From positions 1 to 20,362 of the IMG/VR virus record IMGVR_UViG_3300025011_000225: a stretch of 20,362 nucleotides of DNA, one strand, 5' to 3'. Below, one piece after another: positions 1 through 6,731 of this stretch (its first letter is position 1; each line of letters begins with the position of its first letter). This stretch comes from a virus. The notes beneath the pieces are model-generated. The model searched no databases, was not told where the DNA came from, and worked only from the letters and a program-made list of their open reading frames with translations. The translations under genes were made by a program, and so were the position numbers.

Positions 1-203
1 TCTGGGGTTGTTGCCGCCGGAGTGCTATTTGGATTAGGGACACCCGGTATCATAGCGGGTGGCCCACTTTCAGCTAGCCCACTTCCTGCTAATCTGTCGG
101 TGTTAGTGGTTGGATATAGACTCTTTGTTCCACCATCGGCTTGAGCAGCCGCAATACTAGCTTTCCTTATTTCGTCTGCCGTTTGGGATGCGGTAGTTGC
201 CAT
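1..203 (-). CDS. Unknown small protein, C-terminus cut by window edge
   Basis: The reading frame starts at ATG 201-203 behind a strong AAAGGAGG site seven bases upstream and is still open at base 1, giving 67 visible codons. The visible part begins MATTASQTADEIRKAS and becomes rich in Pro, Thr, Ala and Gly, so it looks disordered or fibre-like. I recognise no domain. It is the last visible gene of the leftward tail block and follows two terminator-like hairpins, so its expression may be partly uncoupled from the genes before it. A distal tail or lysis-module role is possible from position only. Confidence 0.6.
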   Translation of the reverse strand, partial: MATTASQTADEIRKASIAAAQADGGTKSLYPTTNTDRLAGSGLAESGPPAMIPGVPNPNSTPAATTP

Positions 204-231
204 GTCATACCTCCTTTATGGGTAAACGGAC

Positions 232-273
232 AAAAATAATAGAGCTTTTCAGCCCTTACTTTTGCCTATTATT
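232..273 (-). terminator. Weak terminator-like hairpin
   Basis: On the leftward transcript an 8-bp stem (AATAATAG with CTATTATT) encloses a 23-nt loop and is followed by a short T-run. The large loop and AT-rich stem make it a weak candidate. It sits just before the ribosome binding site of the leftmost gene. Confidence 0.3.
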
Positions 274-312
274 GTTTTATTGGTGTGGCGCATAATGCGT
301 CTACTGTCTTGT

Positions 313-355
313 AAAAGGGCAATAAAAATAGACCATCCCTGGTCATTTATTGCCC
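313..355 (-). terminator. Rho-independent terminator
   Basis: A perfect 10-bp outer stem (GGGCAATAAA with TTTATTGCCC) and an inner 5-bp stem (GACCA with TGGTC) form a long hairpin, followed on the leftward transcript by TTTT. It lies directly after the 46-residue CD1375-like gene. With the weak hairpin at 232-273, it is the main content of the 163-base gap 204-366. Confidence 0.7.
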
Positions 356-366
356 TGTGAATTAAG

Positions 367-507
367 TTAAGGTGTTACGATTGGCACTCCATTTTCATCA
401 AGCCCCATTGTCAGCAATTCTGCTCTTACTGCTGGTTGCAAACTGACAGGAACTTGTGAAAAAGTCTTTGAGCCGTAAACGATTAAGGTTACAAATACTA
501 ATACCAT
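367..507 (-). CDS. CD1375-like small phage protein (copy 2)
   Basis: A 46-residue protein. The start at 507 is chosen over the upstream in-frame ATG at 564 because GGAGGAGGTGATC sits just before it. The sequence MVLVFVTLIVYGSKTFSQVP matches the pattern of small Bacillota prophage proteins of the CD1375 type: V-[FY]-x-T-L-I-x2-G-x-K-T-x3-V-P, then a helix with Val and Leu. The next gene upstream shows the same pattern, so the two look like tandem paralogues. Such proteins are usually encoded after the tail-fibre genes, as here; their function is unknown to me. The family name is from memory of the pattern. Confidence 0.7.
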   Translation of the reverse strand: MVLVFVTLIVYGSKTFSQVPVSLQPAVRAELLTMGLDENGVPIVTP

Positions 508-547
508 GCGATCACCTCCTCCCAATAAGAGGTTAATAAGCCAAACC

Positions 548-658
548 CTAAACATTATCTGCATCTAGCAGTGCTTGCACTTCTGCTTTTTTATTTGCAG
601 GGACATCGTTAATTGTTTTCATCCCTGCTTTAATCAGTGTGTAGAATACTTGTGCCAT
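548..658 (-). CDS. CD1375-like small phage protein (copy 1)
   Basis: A 36-residue protein starting at ATG 656-658 behind GAGGAGGG. It begins MAQVFYTLIKAGMKTINDVP and continues with a charged helix ending QALLDADNV. The spacing V-F-x-T-L-I-x2-G-x-K-T-x3-V-P is shared with the gene at 367-507, so I read it as a paralogue. Its stop lies upstream of the neighbour's ribosome binding site, with about 40 bases between the two genes, which fits co-transcription. Function unknown. Length, start site and the shared motif support a real gene. Confidence 0.7.
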   Translation of the reverse strand: MAQVFYTLIKAGMKTINDVPANKKAEVQALLDADNV

Positions 659-670
659 AATAACCCTCCT

Positions 671-928
671 CTATAATCCTAATGTTGCCATATAAATGTC
701 CGTTAGCCCATTCATAATAATCATTAGGTTGTCATTTATTTCTTGATTAGTCGGTTGAGCAGGTTGCGGTTCTGACGGAACAGGTTCAGGCGTGATAAAT
801 GTTCCGTCTGGTTGCAATATATCTCCGCATTCGCCTGTTTCTGATTCCAGTTCTCCATCAGCGATAACCTCTCCAGTTCTTACTTGCTTAATTGCCCCAT
901 TCCCGTCTAATAATAAATATCGTCCCAT
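671..928 (-). CDS. XkdW-like tail-associated small protein
   Basis: An 85-residue protein. Residues 1-45 look like a small beta-rich unit (MGRYLLLDGNGAIKQV at the start). A Pro-rich linker follows at about 46-58 (PEPVPSEPQPAQP), then a C-terminal helix from about residue 59 beginning PTNQEINDNLMIIMNGL. That order (small domain, linker, Asn/Ile-rich helix) resembles XkdW-type accessory proteins encoded beside tail-fibre genes of Bacillota phages. It sits between a fibre-like gene and two CD1375-like genes, which fits. The Shine-Dalgarno site is poor (AGGAAGG about 15 bases upstream), so translation may depend on coupling. Precise role unknown. Confidence 0.55.
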   Translation of the reverse strand: MGRYLLLDGNGAIKQVRTGEVIADGELESETGECGDILQPDGTFITPEPVPSEPQPAQPTNQEINDNLMIIMNGLTDIYMATLGL

Positions 929-948
929 AAGATGTAATCACTGCCTTC

Positions 949-1494
949 CTAAAAAAATTCTATTAACTGCCAATGTACATTTGCTATAGCTAATTGGATG
1001 TGTAGGCCTATAGTGGATGCCGTTAAAATGTCGGCTTGTATTACTTCCGACTCATCCGAATTTAAACCAGAAGTATGAGAGTGTGAAATGAATAAAATCG
1101 ATTTGCTTGGGTCTATAGGGGATACAGCAATTTCTACTGGCCCCGTTACCGAAAGGGTGTAATCTGCCCTTTGTAGAGATTTAACATTAATGAATTCTAG
1201 AACACTAATAACAAAAGGATTTGCATTTTCATTTGAAACCCTAGAAACTTCTATATTTGTTGGTGACGTTAGCTTTGCTTTTATACAAGACCTTTCCCCA
1301 TACGCATATGATTGTCTACTGACTGTTACAATAGTTTTAGTCATATTTACGGCTGGAATTGTTAAATTTAGTGTTGTGGGGCCAAGGTGGGTAAAAGTTG
1401 ATGAAACTCGTTGTATTGGTTTCATGTTGCTTCCAACGCTACCACCGAACACATTAGCCTTGCTTAGTAAATTTCCACTAAGTAATCCTTCCAT
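949..1494 (-). CDS. Tail-fibre-like protein with two tandem beta domains
   Basis: A 181-residue protein made of a short N-terminal segment (1-23) and two copies of an approximately 80-residue beta-rich unit: residues 24-103, opening MKPIQR, and 104-181, opening VKSLQR. Both copies continue with alternating Thr/Ser/Val strands and a P-S-K or T-K turn before a strand. Units with a V-K-S-x-Q-R opening recur in phage tail-fibre and virion surface proteins, so a distal tail or receptor-contact role is inferred. The start (ATG 1492-1494) has GAGGTGAC upstream and overlaps the previous gene's stop by one base (TAATG), so translation is coupled. Confidence 0.65.
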   Translation of the reverse strand: MEGLLSGNLLSKANVFGGSVGSNMKPIQRVSSTFTHLGPTTLNLTIPAVNMTKTIVTVSRQSYAYGERSCIKAKLTSPTNIEVSRVSNENANPFVISVLEFINVKSLQRADYTLSVTGPVEIAVSPIDPSKSILFISHSHTSGLNSDESEVIQADILTASTIGLHIQLAIANVHWQLIEFF

Positions 1495-1814
1495 TAAGCC
1501 GTCACCTCGTTAACTCCCCAGATATAAAAGTCCATATCGGTAGCTACTTCACCCTTAACCTTGATAGTTTTTGTTGTAGCAATAGGGATATTGAGGTCAG
1601 AACGAATTAAGGTATCGCCAGTTGGTATTGCTTTCAAGTATGGTAATATGCGCTTATCATCAATAAGCAGTTCTGCTTTCTTGTCGGCTGCGTTAGCATT
1701 TGATATACAAAAGCCCTTCATGATAAAAGTTGTAGATGCCCCAATGGCGGCAATCGTAACGGACGATGTTGTTAGGGTTCCGCTATAAACTTGATCTGCA
1801 TATGTTTTAGCCAA
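1494..1814 (-). CDS. Small beta-rich virion protein
   Basis: A 106-residue protein starting at TTG 1812-1814, preceded by AGAGGGGTGAG; the start lies inside the last codons of the upstream gene. It begins MAKTYADQVYSG and is mostly short Thr/Val/Ile-rich strands, ending in a predicted strand with Trp (FYIWGVNEV). It resembles in style the 90-residue protein at 6256-6528. I recognise no family. Position between a fibre-like protein and a 170-residue virion-type protein suggests a baseplate or fibre accessory. Confidence 0.6.
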   Translation of the reverse strand: MAKTYADQVYSGTLTTSSVTIAAIGASTTFIMKGFCISNANAADKKAELLIDDKRILPYLKAIPTGDTLIRSDLNIPIATTKTIKVKGEVATDMDFYIWGVNEVTA

Positions 1815-2319
1815 TGAATCTCACCCCTCTCAAATCTAGATATTTTTTGTCTGCTTGGTACTGAACATATTCTGCCTGATGTTCAGCAAGGGAATCACTA
1901 ACACCTTTGACCGTTTCAGCCGTTCTCCCAACTCCTGCTAAATCATCCAACTCAGCTTGAGTCGCAACATCTGCCGCACACTTAGCCGCCGTCACTGAAT
2001 CATCAGCATATTTAATCGTGGTTAATGAACCATCAGGTATTGCCCCTAATACTGCGGCAACAATTTGGGCATACAGCCAGTCCGCCCTATCCCTTACATT
2101 TGTTCCGCTACCTGATATAGTTTCAGGTATGCCGGTATTGTCAGCACCACTAGCATCGCTCGTTGTGGCATTGAGAAGATTAGCGACTACATTTAACGCT
2201 ACCCTTAATTCTTCTCCCCTAGCATTCATGTATTCCTTCGTCTGAGCAGGAGTCCAATTCGGATAATCAGTCTGCGCTTCAAAATCAAACGTGAAAGTAT
2301 CCTTTGTGGGAAATGCCAT
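1807..2319 (-). CDS. Tail-fibre-type virion protein
   Basis: A 170-residue protein whose ATG directly follows the stop of the 604-residue tail gene; GGAGGTTAGG within that gene's last codons serves as its binding site. Residues 1-65 are mixed. The middle (about 75-150) is Ala/Asp/Thr-rich, with a segment (GSLTTIKYADDSVTAAK) like the linker repeats of phage fibre proteins, where short strands alternate with T-A-A-K turns. The C-terminus (about 140-165) looks helical, then ends LRGVRFIG. A trimeric fibre or fibre-attachment role is inferred from these features and location. Confidence 0.6.
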   Translation of the reverse strand: MAFPTKDTFTFDFEAQTDYPNWTPAQTKEYMNARGEELRVALNVVANLLNATTSDASGADNTGIPETISGSGTNVRDRADWLYAQIVAAVLGAIPDGSLTTIKYADDSVTAAKCAADVATQAELDDLAGVGRTAETVKGVSDSLAEHQAEYVQYQADKKYLDLRGVRFIG

Positions 2320-4134
2320 TTACCTAACCTCCGATCCCTGATCGTACTGCACATTTAAGGAAATAACACTCATCTCCTCATCCAGTACATTATTGCCGAA
2401 CCTAAATTGAAAATAGTTAGCTCGTTTGGACATCCTCTTCCTCTTTAGCACAGGGAAAAACGATGTATTGAATGTAAAATTGACAAAGCAAAATCCAACA
2501 AAACTGAACGCGCTCGTTTGCATAATCAATACAACATCGCTATTACTTTTACGAGAACGGAATGAGACGAGTGTTGAACCCCTGCTCATTGGTTTAGCGA
2601 GTAGGCCTATCTTATTGATCACCTTGACCATGTTCGGCGAACCTGCGTTTTCCTCGCGCAAGTCATACCATGCGTCAATCGCCACGCCGTCATCATTCGC
2701 AATTAATGGGTCGAATTGATAAACGATTCCATCAGTGTTACTGCCGAAGCAGAGCGTGTTGTCGATTACAACAAAACATGATGCAGGAATGTTTGTGTCG
2801 AATAGCCATGCGTTGAGTTTGTAATCCCATATATAGCAGACATCATTAATACAGAGTCCGTAGTATCCATCATGGTTGTAGGATACTGCATTGGTTAAAT
2901 TACCTTCTTGGAGGATGCCTAAGTCTGTTCTGCCTGAACCCGATTTGTTTACTAGGTCGCTTATGTCGTTAATGGATAGTCGATTATTGACAGTGGTATT
3001 GGATAGGACTTGCATTACTCCGTTGCTCGTAGAGGCACATACAACCGTGTTGTCGACCTCTTGAATGGAACTAGGTATGTCACTGCCCTTTTCGAGATTG
3101 ATGTCAGCATAGGGGAATATGGGGTAGGCTGTGCCATCTGCATAAGAGAGGTATCCATGGCCCTTGCTGTGCGAGACATAGAGCAGGTCGAAGATGTGAG
3201 CTAGTCCCGTGACGTTGCCCGGTACTTTTTGTACTGCGTCATCCGGGAAATAGTCAGCGTTATAGTTTTCTCCGTATAGGCGAGAGTGCCATATTAGATC
3301 GGGATAGTTGGGGTTACCAGAGAAGAATACTGTTGCTTCTGCTTTTCCTCCGTAGACCTCGGCGTGTTTGCAATTAAGGATTAGCGCAGGGGTGGTGAGC
3401 GATGCCTTGAACGCTGTGATTATGACGTTGTCTGTTCCGATGGTTGGAGCAATGTTGAATGTGACTACACCTGTTGTACGGTTGACTGTGAAGTTTGTTG
3501 TTTCGACCATGGATACGCCGTTGACTATGGCTGTTATGGCTGTTGCGTCGAGAGAGGTATATGGGAGAGTGTAGGCTGTTGCTGTGCCTGTTGCAGAGAA
3601 CGAGGTACGAAAGCCGGGGGATATGATGTTAAAAGCTTCCTGGGAGGTTCCATAGTTAGGGGAACCTGTTGGCGAACGACCAATGAGAACTAGGGGGATG
3701 TAACCGACGACATCAGCGCAAGCAACCCCATTAAAAGACAGGTAGTTGGTTCCGTTGTGTATATACAGGGTGTCGCTGAGAACAAAAAAAGAAGCCTTAG
3801 CGTTTGCTAGGCCCGACTTGATCTCGACAGGTTGGTCATCTGATTCTTGGGTATAAAGCTTTGTTCCGTGGGCTATGAGACGAAATTTTGTTCCTGATGC
3901 TTTGACGTAGGGGGATATGCCGTTGATGCCACCTGCTCCGAGGGATGTTGGGTATAGACGGGAGTAGCCGGGACGTTTTCCTATTGTGCCATCACGGATA
4001 CGGACGTTAACGCACTCTGGCGTTTTGTTGATTGCCAGAAGGCTAGGATTTGACCGATAGTCTAACCCTCCAGAAAAGTCAGAGTAAGTTAATTCGCGGG
4101 CAGTCGAAGGAAAGGAGGGTATTTTTATCTGCAA
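2320..4134 (-). CDS. Tail stabilisation / tubular-type protein
   Basis: A 604-residue protein starting at TTG 4132-4134 with GGAGG seven bases upstream; the nearby ATG (4137-4139) opens only a four-codon frame. The N-terminus reads FSGGLDYRSNPSLLAINKTP, then a Cys-containing strand and a G-K-R-P-G-Y motif (about 53-58). That opening is typical of large beta-propeller-like phage proteins of the tail knob or stabilisation type in short-tailed phages, which close the portal after packaging. Many Gly/Ser/Thr-rich strands and Trp/Tyr repeats through residue 480 fit a propeller. It follows the connector-like gene apart from the inserted HNH cassette. Subunit assignment is inferred. Confidence 0.65.
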   Translation of the reverse strand: MQIKIPSFPSTARELTYSDFSGGLDYRSNPSLLAINKTPECVNVRIRDGTIGKRPGYSRLYPTSLGAGGINGISPYVKASGTKFRLIAHGTKLYTQESDDQPVEIKSGLANAKASFFVLSDTLYIHNGTNYLSFNGVACADVVGYIPLVLIGRSPTGSPNYGTSQEAFNIISPGFRTSFSATGTATAYTLPYTSLDATAITAIVNGVSMVETTNFTVNRTTGVVTFNIAPTIGTDNVIITAFKASLTTPALILNCKHAEVYGGKAEATVFFSGNPNYPDLIWHSRLYGENYNADYFPDDAVQKVPGNVTGLAHIFDLLYVSHSKGHGYLSYADGTAYPIFPYADINLEKGSDIPSSIQEVDNTVVCASTSNGVMQVLSNTTVNNRLSINDISDLVNKSGSGRTDLGILQEGNLTNAVSYNHDGYYGLCINDVCYIWDYKLNAWLFDTNIPASCFVVIDNTLCFGSNTDGIVYQFDPLIANDDGVAIDAWYDLREENAGSPNMVKVINKIGLLAKPMSRGSTLVSFRSRKSNSDVVLIMQTSAFSFVGFCFVNFTFNTSFFPVLKRKRMSKRANYFQFRFGNNVLDEEMSVISLNVQYDQGSEVR

Positions 4135-4159
4135 TTCATCACCTCCGTTTTTTTATAAG

Positions 4160-4180
4160 AAAAGCACTCTATATGAGTGC
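4160..4180 (-). terminator. Short terminator at the end of the HNH gene
   Basis: The leftward transcript carries GCACTC-ATATA-GAGTGC followed by TTTTCTTAT. The hairpin overlaps the TAG stop (4169-4171) of the endonuclease gene. It closes the cassette just before the binding site of the tail gene at 4134. Confidence 0.6.
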
Positions 4181-5200
4181 TAGTTGTTGGAATCCGTTAT
4201 GATAATTAAGATATTCCAAAATGGTTTTTTCTCGTTCCTTGGAATAGTATTTGAATTTTGGATACCATACTGAGAAAAGTTTTTTCCCCTTACTACTGTT
4301 GCAACTTCCACATGCAGGGATTACATTTTCAACGGAAAGCTCTCCATTTTTCGCCAGTGGATGGAAATGGTCTTGATGTAGTGTTTCCCCATCTTTTGCA
4401 CTTCTTCCGCAATAAGCACACTTTCTACCAAAATGGTTTAGCGTTATGTCCCATTGCTCGTTCGTCAATGTAGCCTTGGCATTTTTCTTTAATGTCCTGC
4501 GTCTTTGCCCGGACAATCTCCTCTTTTCAGGGTTTTCCTTGCGCCACGCTATAGAGTTTTTACGAGCCCTGTCTTTATTATTTTCAAACCATTTACAGGA
4601 CCTAATTATGGACACTCCTTCGTGTTCGATATCCCACCTCTTGGACCTCAATAATATTTTGTCTCTATTTTTTTCATAGTATATATCCCATTTTTCTTTC
4701 CTATTTGGATCTGCATATTTCCAGGCTTTTTTACTAGCCCTATTTCTTTCTAGGTTATTACTAACCCAATTATTAACGCGTGATCGCTCACATACCCTGC
4801 ACACTCCTTTGAAACCATCAATAGATCCACTAGTTCTTTCTCCAAAATACTCATTTGTTAATGGCTTCTCAATCCCACATTTTGAACATATCTTATGTCC
4901 TTCTTTTACAATTTTCTTGGGCTGAGTGAAATTATAACCAGCGCATTCCTTACATGCGGCAACGAGTCTGTTAGTATAACTATTAAAATGGAAATGATAT
5001 TCGTTAGCAGGAAGTTCGCGCTTGCACTTTGAACAAAATTTATAACCTTCCCTTGCGATCGGTTTCTGAAAACATTTAGCCCCCATGCACTCCTTACACG
5101 CAGAGACTAGGCCATCCTTAACATCAGATCGTGCGTAGAAGTGAATCTTATCCGATGGCAAACTACGTTTACATTTTGAACATACCTTGAGTTTAGGCAA
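4169..5200 (-). CDS. HNH homing-type endonuclease with three zinc ribbons
   Basis: A 343-residue protein starting at TTG 5198-5200, with AGGAGGG nine bases upstream. Three N-terminal zinc-ribbon units have paired CxxC motifs at C7/C10 with C35/C38, C56/C59 with C83/C86, and C105/C108 with C134/C137. A basic middle (about 140-235) repeats W-K/R-x3-N units of the kind that contact DNA. The C-terminal HNH nuclease has C261-x2-C264, H275-x-D277-H278, N292 and C297-x2-C300-N301. Such enzymes cut phage DNA at a target and spread by repair. The gene splits the connector and tail genes and carries its own promoter, leader and terminator. Target site unknown. Confidence 0.9.
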   Translation of the reverse strand: MPKLKVCSKCKRSLPSDKIHFYARSDVKDGLVSACKECMGAKCFQKPIAREGYKFCSKCKRELPANEYHFHFNSYTNRLVAACKECAGYNFTQPKKIVKEGHKICSKCGIEKPLTNEYFGERTSGSIDGFKGVCRVCERSRVNNWVSNNLERNRASKKAWKYADPNRKEKWDIYYEKNRDKILLRSKRWDIEHEGVSIIRSCKWFENNKDRARKNSIAWRKENPEKRRLSGQRRRTLKKNAKATLTNEQWDITLNHFGRKCAYCGRSAKDGETLHQDHFHPLAKNGELSVENVIPACGSCNSSKGKKLFSVWYPKFKYYSKEREKTILEYLNYHNGFQQLALI

Positions 5201-5231
5201 AACAAAACACCCTCCTACAGGCTTTTTTCTT

Positions 5232-5294
5232 CTTCCTAGCCATTCGGGTAGCGTGGGGGACTAGGAAATCCCCCATAGCAAGGTAGCTACTCCC
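5232..5294 (-). ncRNA. Folded leader RNA with predicted pseudoknot before the HNH gene
   Basis: The 5-prime leader of the HNH transcript folds well by eye. An outer stem pairs bases 5286-5294 with 5246-5252 (GGG-A-GTAGC with GCTACCC, one bulge). An inner stem pairs TGGGGGA (5269-5275 complement) with TCCCCCA (5254-5260 complement). The eight-base hairpin loop TTTCCTAG (5261-5268 complement) is complementary to CTAGGAAG (5232-5239 complement) downstream, with seven Watson-Crick pairs and one G-U. GTAGC/GCTAC elements occur several times, which would allow alternative pairing. I cannot match it to a known RNA family. Confidence 0.5.
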
Positions 5295-5311
5295 TACTAT
5301 TCGCTACTTAT

Positions 5312-5341
5312 AGTATACCACTTTTCAGGCATAATTACCAA
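5312..5341 (-). promoter_or_regulatory. SigA-like promoter for the HNH cassette
   Basis: On the minus strand TTGGTA (5336-5341), an 18-base spacer and TATACT (5312-5317) form a plausible promoter. The -35 box overlaps the last codons and stop of the connector-like gene. Transcription would begin near 5305, just upstream of the folded leader. Confidence 0.5.
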
Positions 5342-6243
5342 TTATTGAAGTTCTCGATCGTCCCATTTTGCTCATCAATTGTCGGACTAGATTCGGTCAT
5401 AAAGGAATCGTATTGGTTAATAAGGGTTAAACCCTGAGCTTGCTGGCCTGTACTAAACAACCAACTTCCACTTGAGAAGTAAGATAAGTACGAATGACCC
5501 TCTATGGGTGTTTCAGGAATATCCGTATCCAATACCAATGGGTCTGGCCTCTTAAAATAATGCACGTCAAATGACCCACTATAAAAATAGTTCAAAACTA
5601 AATTTTTCTTCTCAATACTATAGTCGATGAGTGTACTGTGTTCTCTGTCGTCTCCGTTGACCACAATCTTATTGAGTGAAATATAATCACCGGGTAATGG
5701 ATAGTTTACATACGGCTTAAATTTAGGAACATCATCAGCATTCGCAAAGGAATAAAAATACAAAGCTGTTCGGCGTATGTTATACGGATAATTTCCAGAA
5801 AAGCGTATGCGAATATCATTGGCTACATTCGATGCGGTAATCAATCCCTTGTATTCAGTAAAGGATGTTATTCCTGTAATTGTGATAGTAGATAGAGTGG
5901 TCCATACTCCTGCGATATTTTCCTCGATATAAGCTACGCAATCCTTGTCGACCTCAAAATAATAACTCTTTGCGCTCGTCGTACTAACTGTGTAATCCTC
6001 GTCCAAGTGCTGAACGATATTAAATGAAGAGTACATATTTAATAGATTTGGTATGCTTTTCTGAGTAATGCTATAGACCGATTCGACAGGAGTAAACTGT
6101 AGGCTTTTGTAATAACCAGTGTTAATAAAATCCGTCATGGCTAATCGAGCATCTGCATTGTCAGACAAGGCGATCAATTGTCCGTCCGCGCTGTACGTGT
6201 TGGCGAGCTTATATGCTAAATCCCTTATCTCTCCAAGATTCAT
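5335..6243 (-). CDS. Head-tail connector / tail adaptor-like protein
   Basis: A 302-residue protein starting at ATG 6243 behind TAGGTGGTGGTG. The N-terminus (MNLGEIRDLAYKLANTYSAD, then a helix with D-F-I-N-T-G-Y-Y near 38-45) has the helix-turn-helix layout seen in phage adaptor proteins that dock under the portal. From about residue 60 to 240 it is rich in aromatic beta strands, unlike small adaptors, so it may instead be a tail-knob protein. Position after capsid genes and before the 604-residue tail protein supports a connector role, but no exact family is recognised. The stop at 5335 overlaps the HNH promoter. Confidence 0.55.
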   Translation of the reverse strand: MNLGEIRDLAYKLANTYSADGQLIALSDNADARLAMTDFINTGYYKSLQFTPVESVYSITQKSIPNLLNMYSSFNIVQHLDEDYTVSTTSAKSYYFEVDKDCVAYIEENIAGVWTTLSTITITGITSFTEYKGLITASNVANDIRIRFSGNYPYNIRRTALYFYSFANADDVPKFKPYVNYPLPGDYISLNKIVVNGDDREHSTLIDYSIEKKNLVLNYFYSGSFDVHYFKRPDPLVLDTDIPETPIEGHSYLSYFSSGSWLFSTGQQAQGLTLINQYDSFMTESSPTIDEQNGTIENFNNW

Positions 6244-6255
6244 CTACACCACCAC

Positions 6256-6528
6256 CTAAATATCCAAAATTAATACAGCGCAACTCGTCCCGGTCGCATT
6301 AGAGATCACTGACAAATTGTTTTTCACCGAGAACTTTACTTGTAGCAGAGTCCCGGCTGGAACGAGAAACCCGTTTGCCGCTGTTGCCGTCTCCGTTGGG
6401 TGAAAGTACAGGGGTTGTGCTCCTGTGTTGCTTATCATGCACGGTCTTCCGTTTACCGCTATGTTTTGGGCTGTCGCAACGAGTGTCGTTACAACCAGGA
6501 CTTCTTTTGCTAATGGGCAATGTGCCAT
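6256..6528 (-). CDS. Small beta-rich virion protein
   Basis: A 90-residue protein starting at ATG 6526-6528, with GAAGGGGG nine bases upstream. It begins MAHCPLAKEVLVVTTLVATA and is a set of Val/Thr/Ala strands with a Gly-Pro turn near G44 and a Phe-Leu-Val-Pro strand near residue 54. The composition is like phage decoration or fibre-base proteins and like the 106-residue protein at 1494-1814. It ends 12 bases before the connector-like gene, so the two are probably translated together. The upstream frame at 6299-6694 overlaps its first 230 bases in another phase. No family recognised. Confidence 0.65.
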   Translation of the reverse strand: MAHCPLAKEVLVVTTLVATAQNIAVNGRPCMISNTGAQPLYFHPTETATAANGFLVPAGTLLQVKFSVKNNLSVISNATGTSCAVLILDI

Positions 6529-6694
6529 TTATGCTATCCCCCTTCAATTCTTCTCCTAGCCCTAAGCCCTTCGCGATTGGGTTTAGAACTTCGATAAGTT
6601 GTGCGAGTAGTTCGTTTGTTTTGCGTGATTCAGTGCGAATATCGTAGAGTAGTTGACGTTCGGTTGTCGATGTGTCAATTTGAGATTCTAGCAT
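6299..6694 (-). CDS. Short coiled-coil protein with doubtful C-terminal half
   Basis: The start at ATG 6692-6694 has a strong AAGGAGGAAATA site. Residues 1-50 (opening MLESQIDTSTTERQLLYDIR, then ELLAQLIEVLNPIAKGLGLG) are heptad-like and look like a real small coiled coil. After about residue 56 the frame runs antiparallel to no gene but overlaps the 90-residue gene at 6256-6528 in another phase. There it turns Ser/Arg/Lys-rich with no structure, as expected of out-of-frame reading. It may be a real overlapping frame, or the first part of a protein joined to the next frame by a +1 shift or lost base. Only the first half is supported. Confidence 0.5.
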   Translation of the reverse strand: MLESQIDTSTTERQLLYDIRTESRKTNELLAQLIEVLNPIAKGLGLGEELKGDSINGTLPISKRSPGCNDTRCDSPKHSGKRKTVHDKQHRSTTPVLSPNGDGNSGKRVSRSSRDSATSKVLGEKQFVSDL

Positions 6695-6705
6695 TATTTC
6701 CTCCT

Positions 6706-6731
6706 AAAAAGAAGAGGGCATTAAGCCCTCT
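6706..6731 (-). terminator. Strong terminator-like hairpin
   Basis: A perfect 7-bp GC-rich stem (AGAGGGC with GCCCTCT) and a 5-base loop, followed by TCTTTTT. It overlaps the TAG stop of the 155-residue gene, and the next gene's AGGAGG begins within five bases of the T-run, so there is no space for a promoter. Confidence 0.75.

Noticed and set aside
5246-5294. Match of the HNH leader to the manganese (yybP-ykoY) riboswitch, because of GGGAGTAGC
   Set aside because: The short match is not followed by the rest of that motif's conserved core, and the gene is not a metal transporter.
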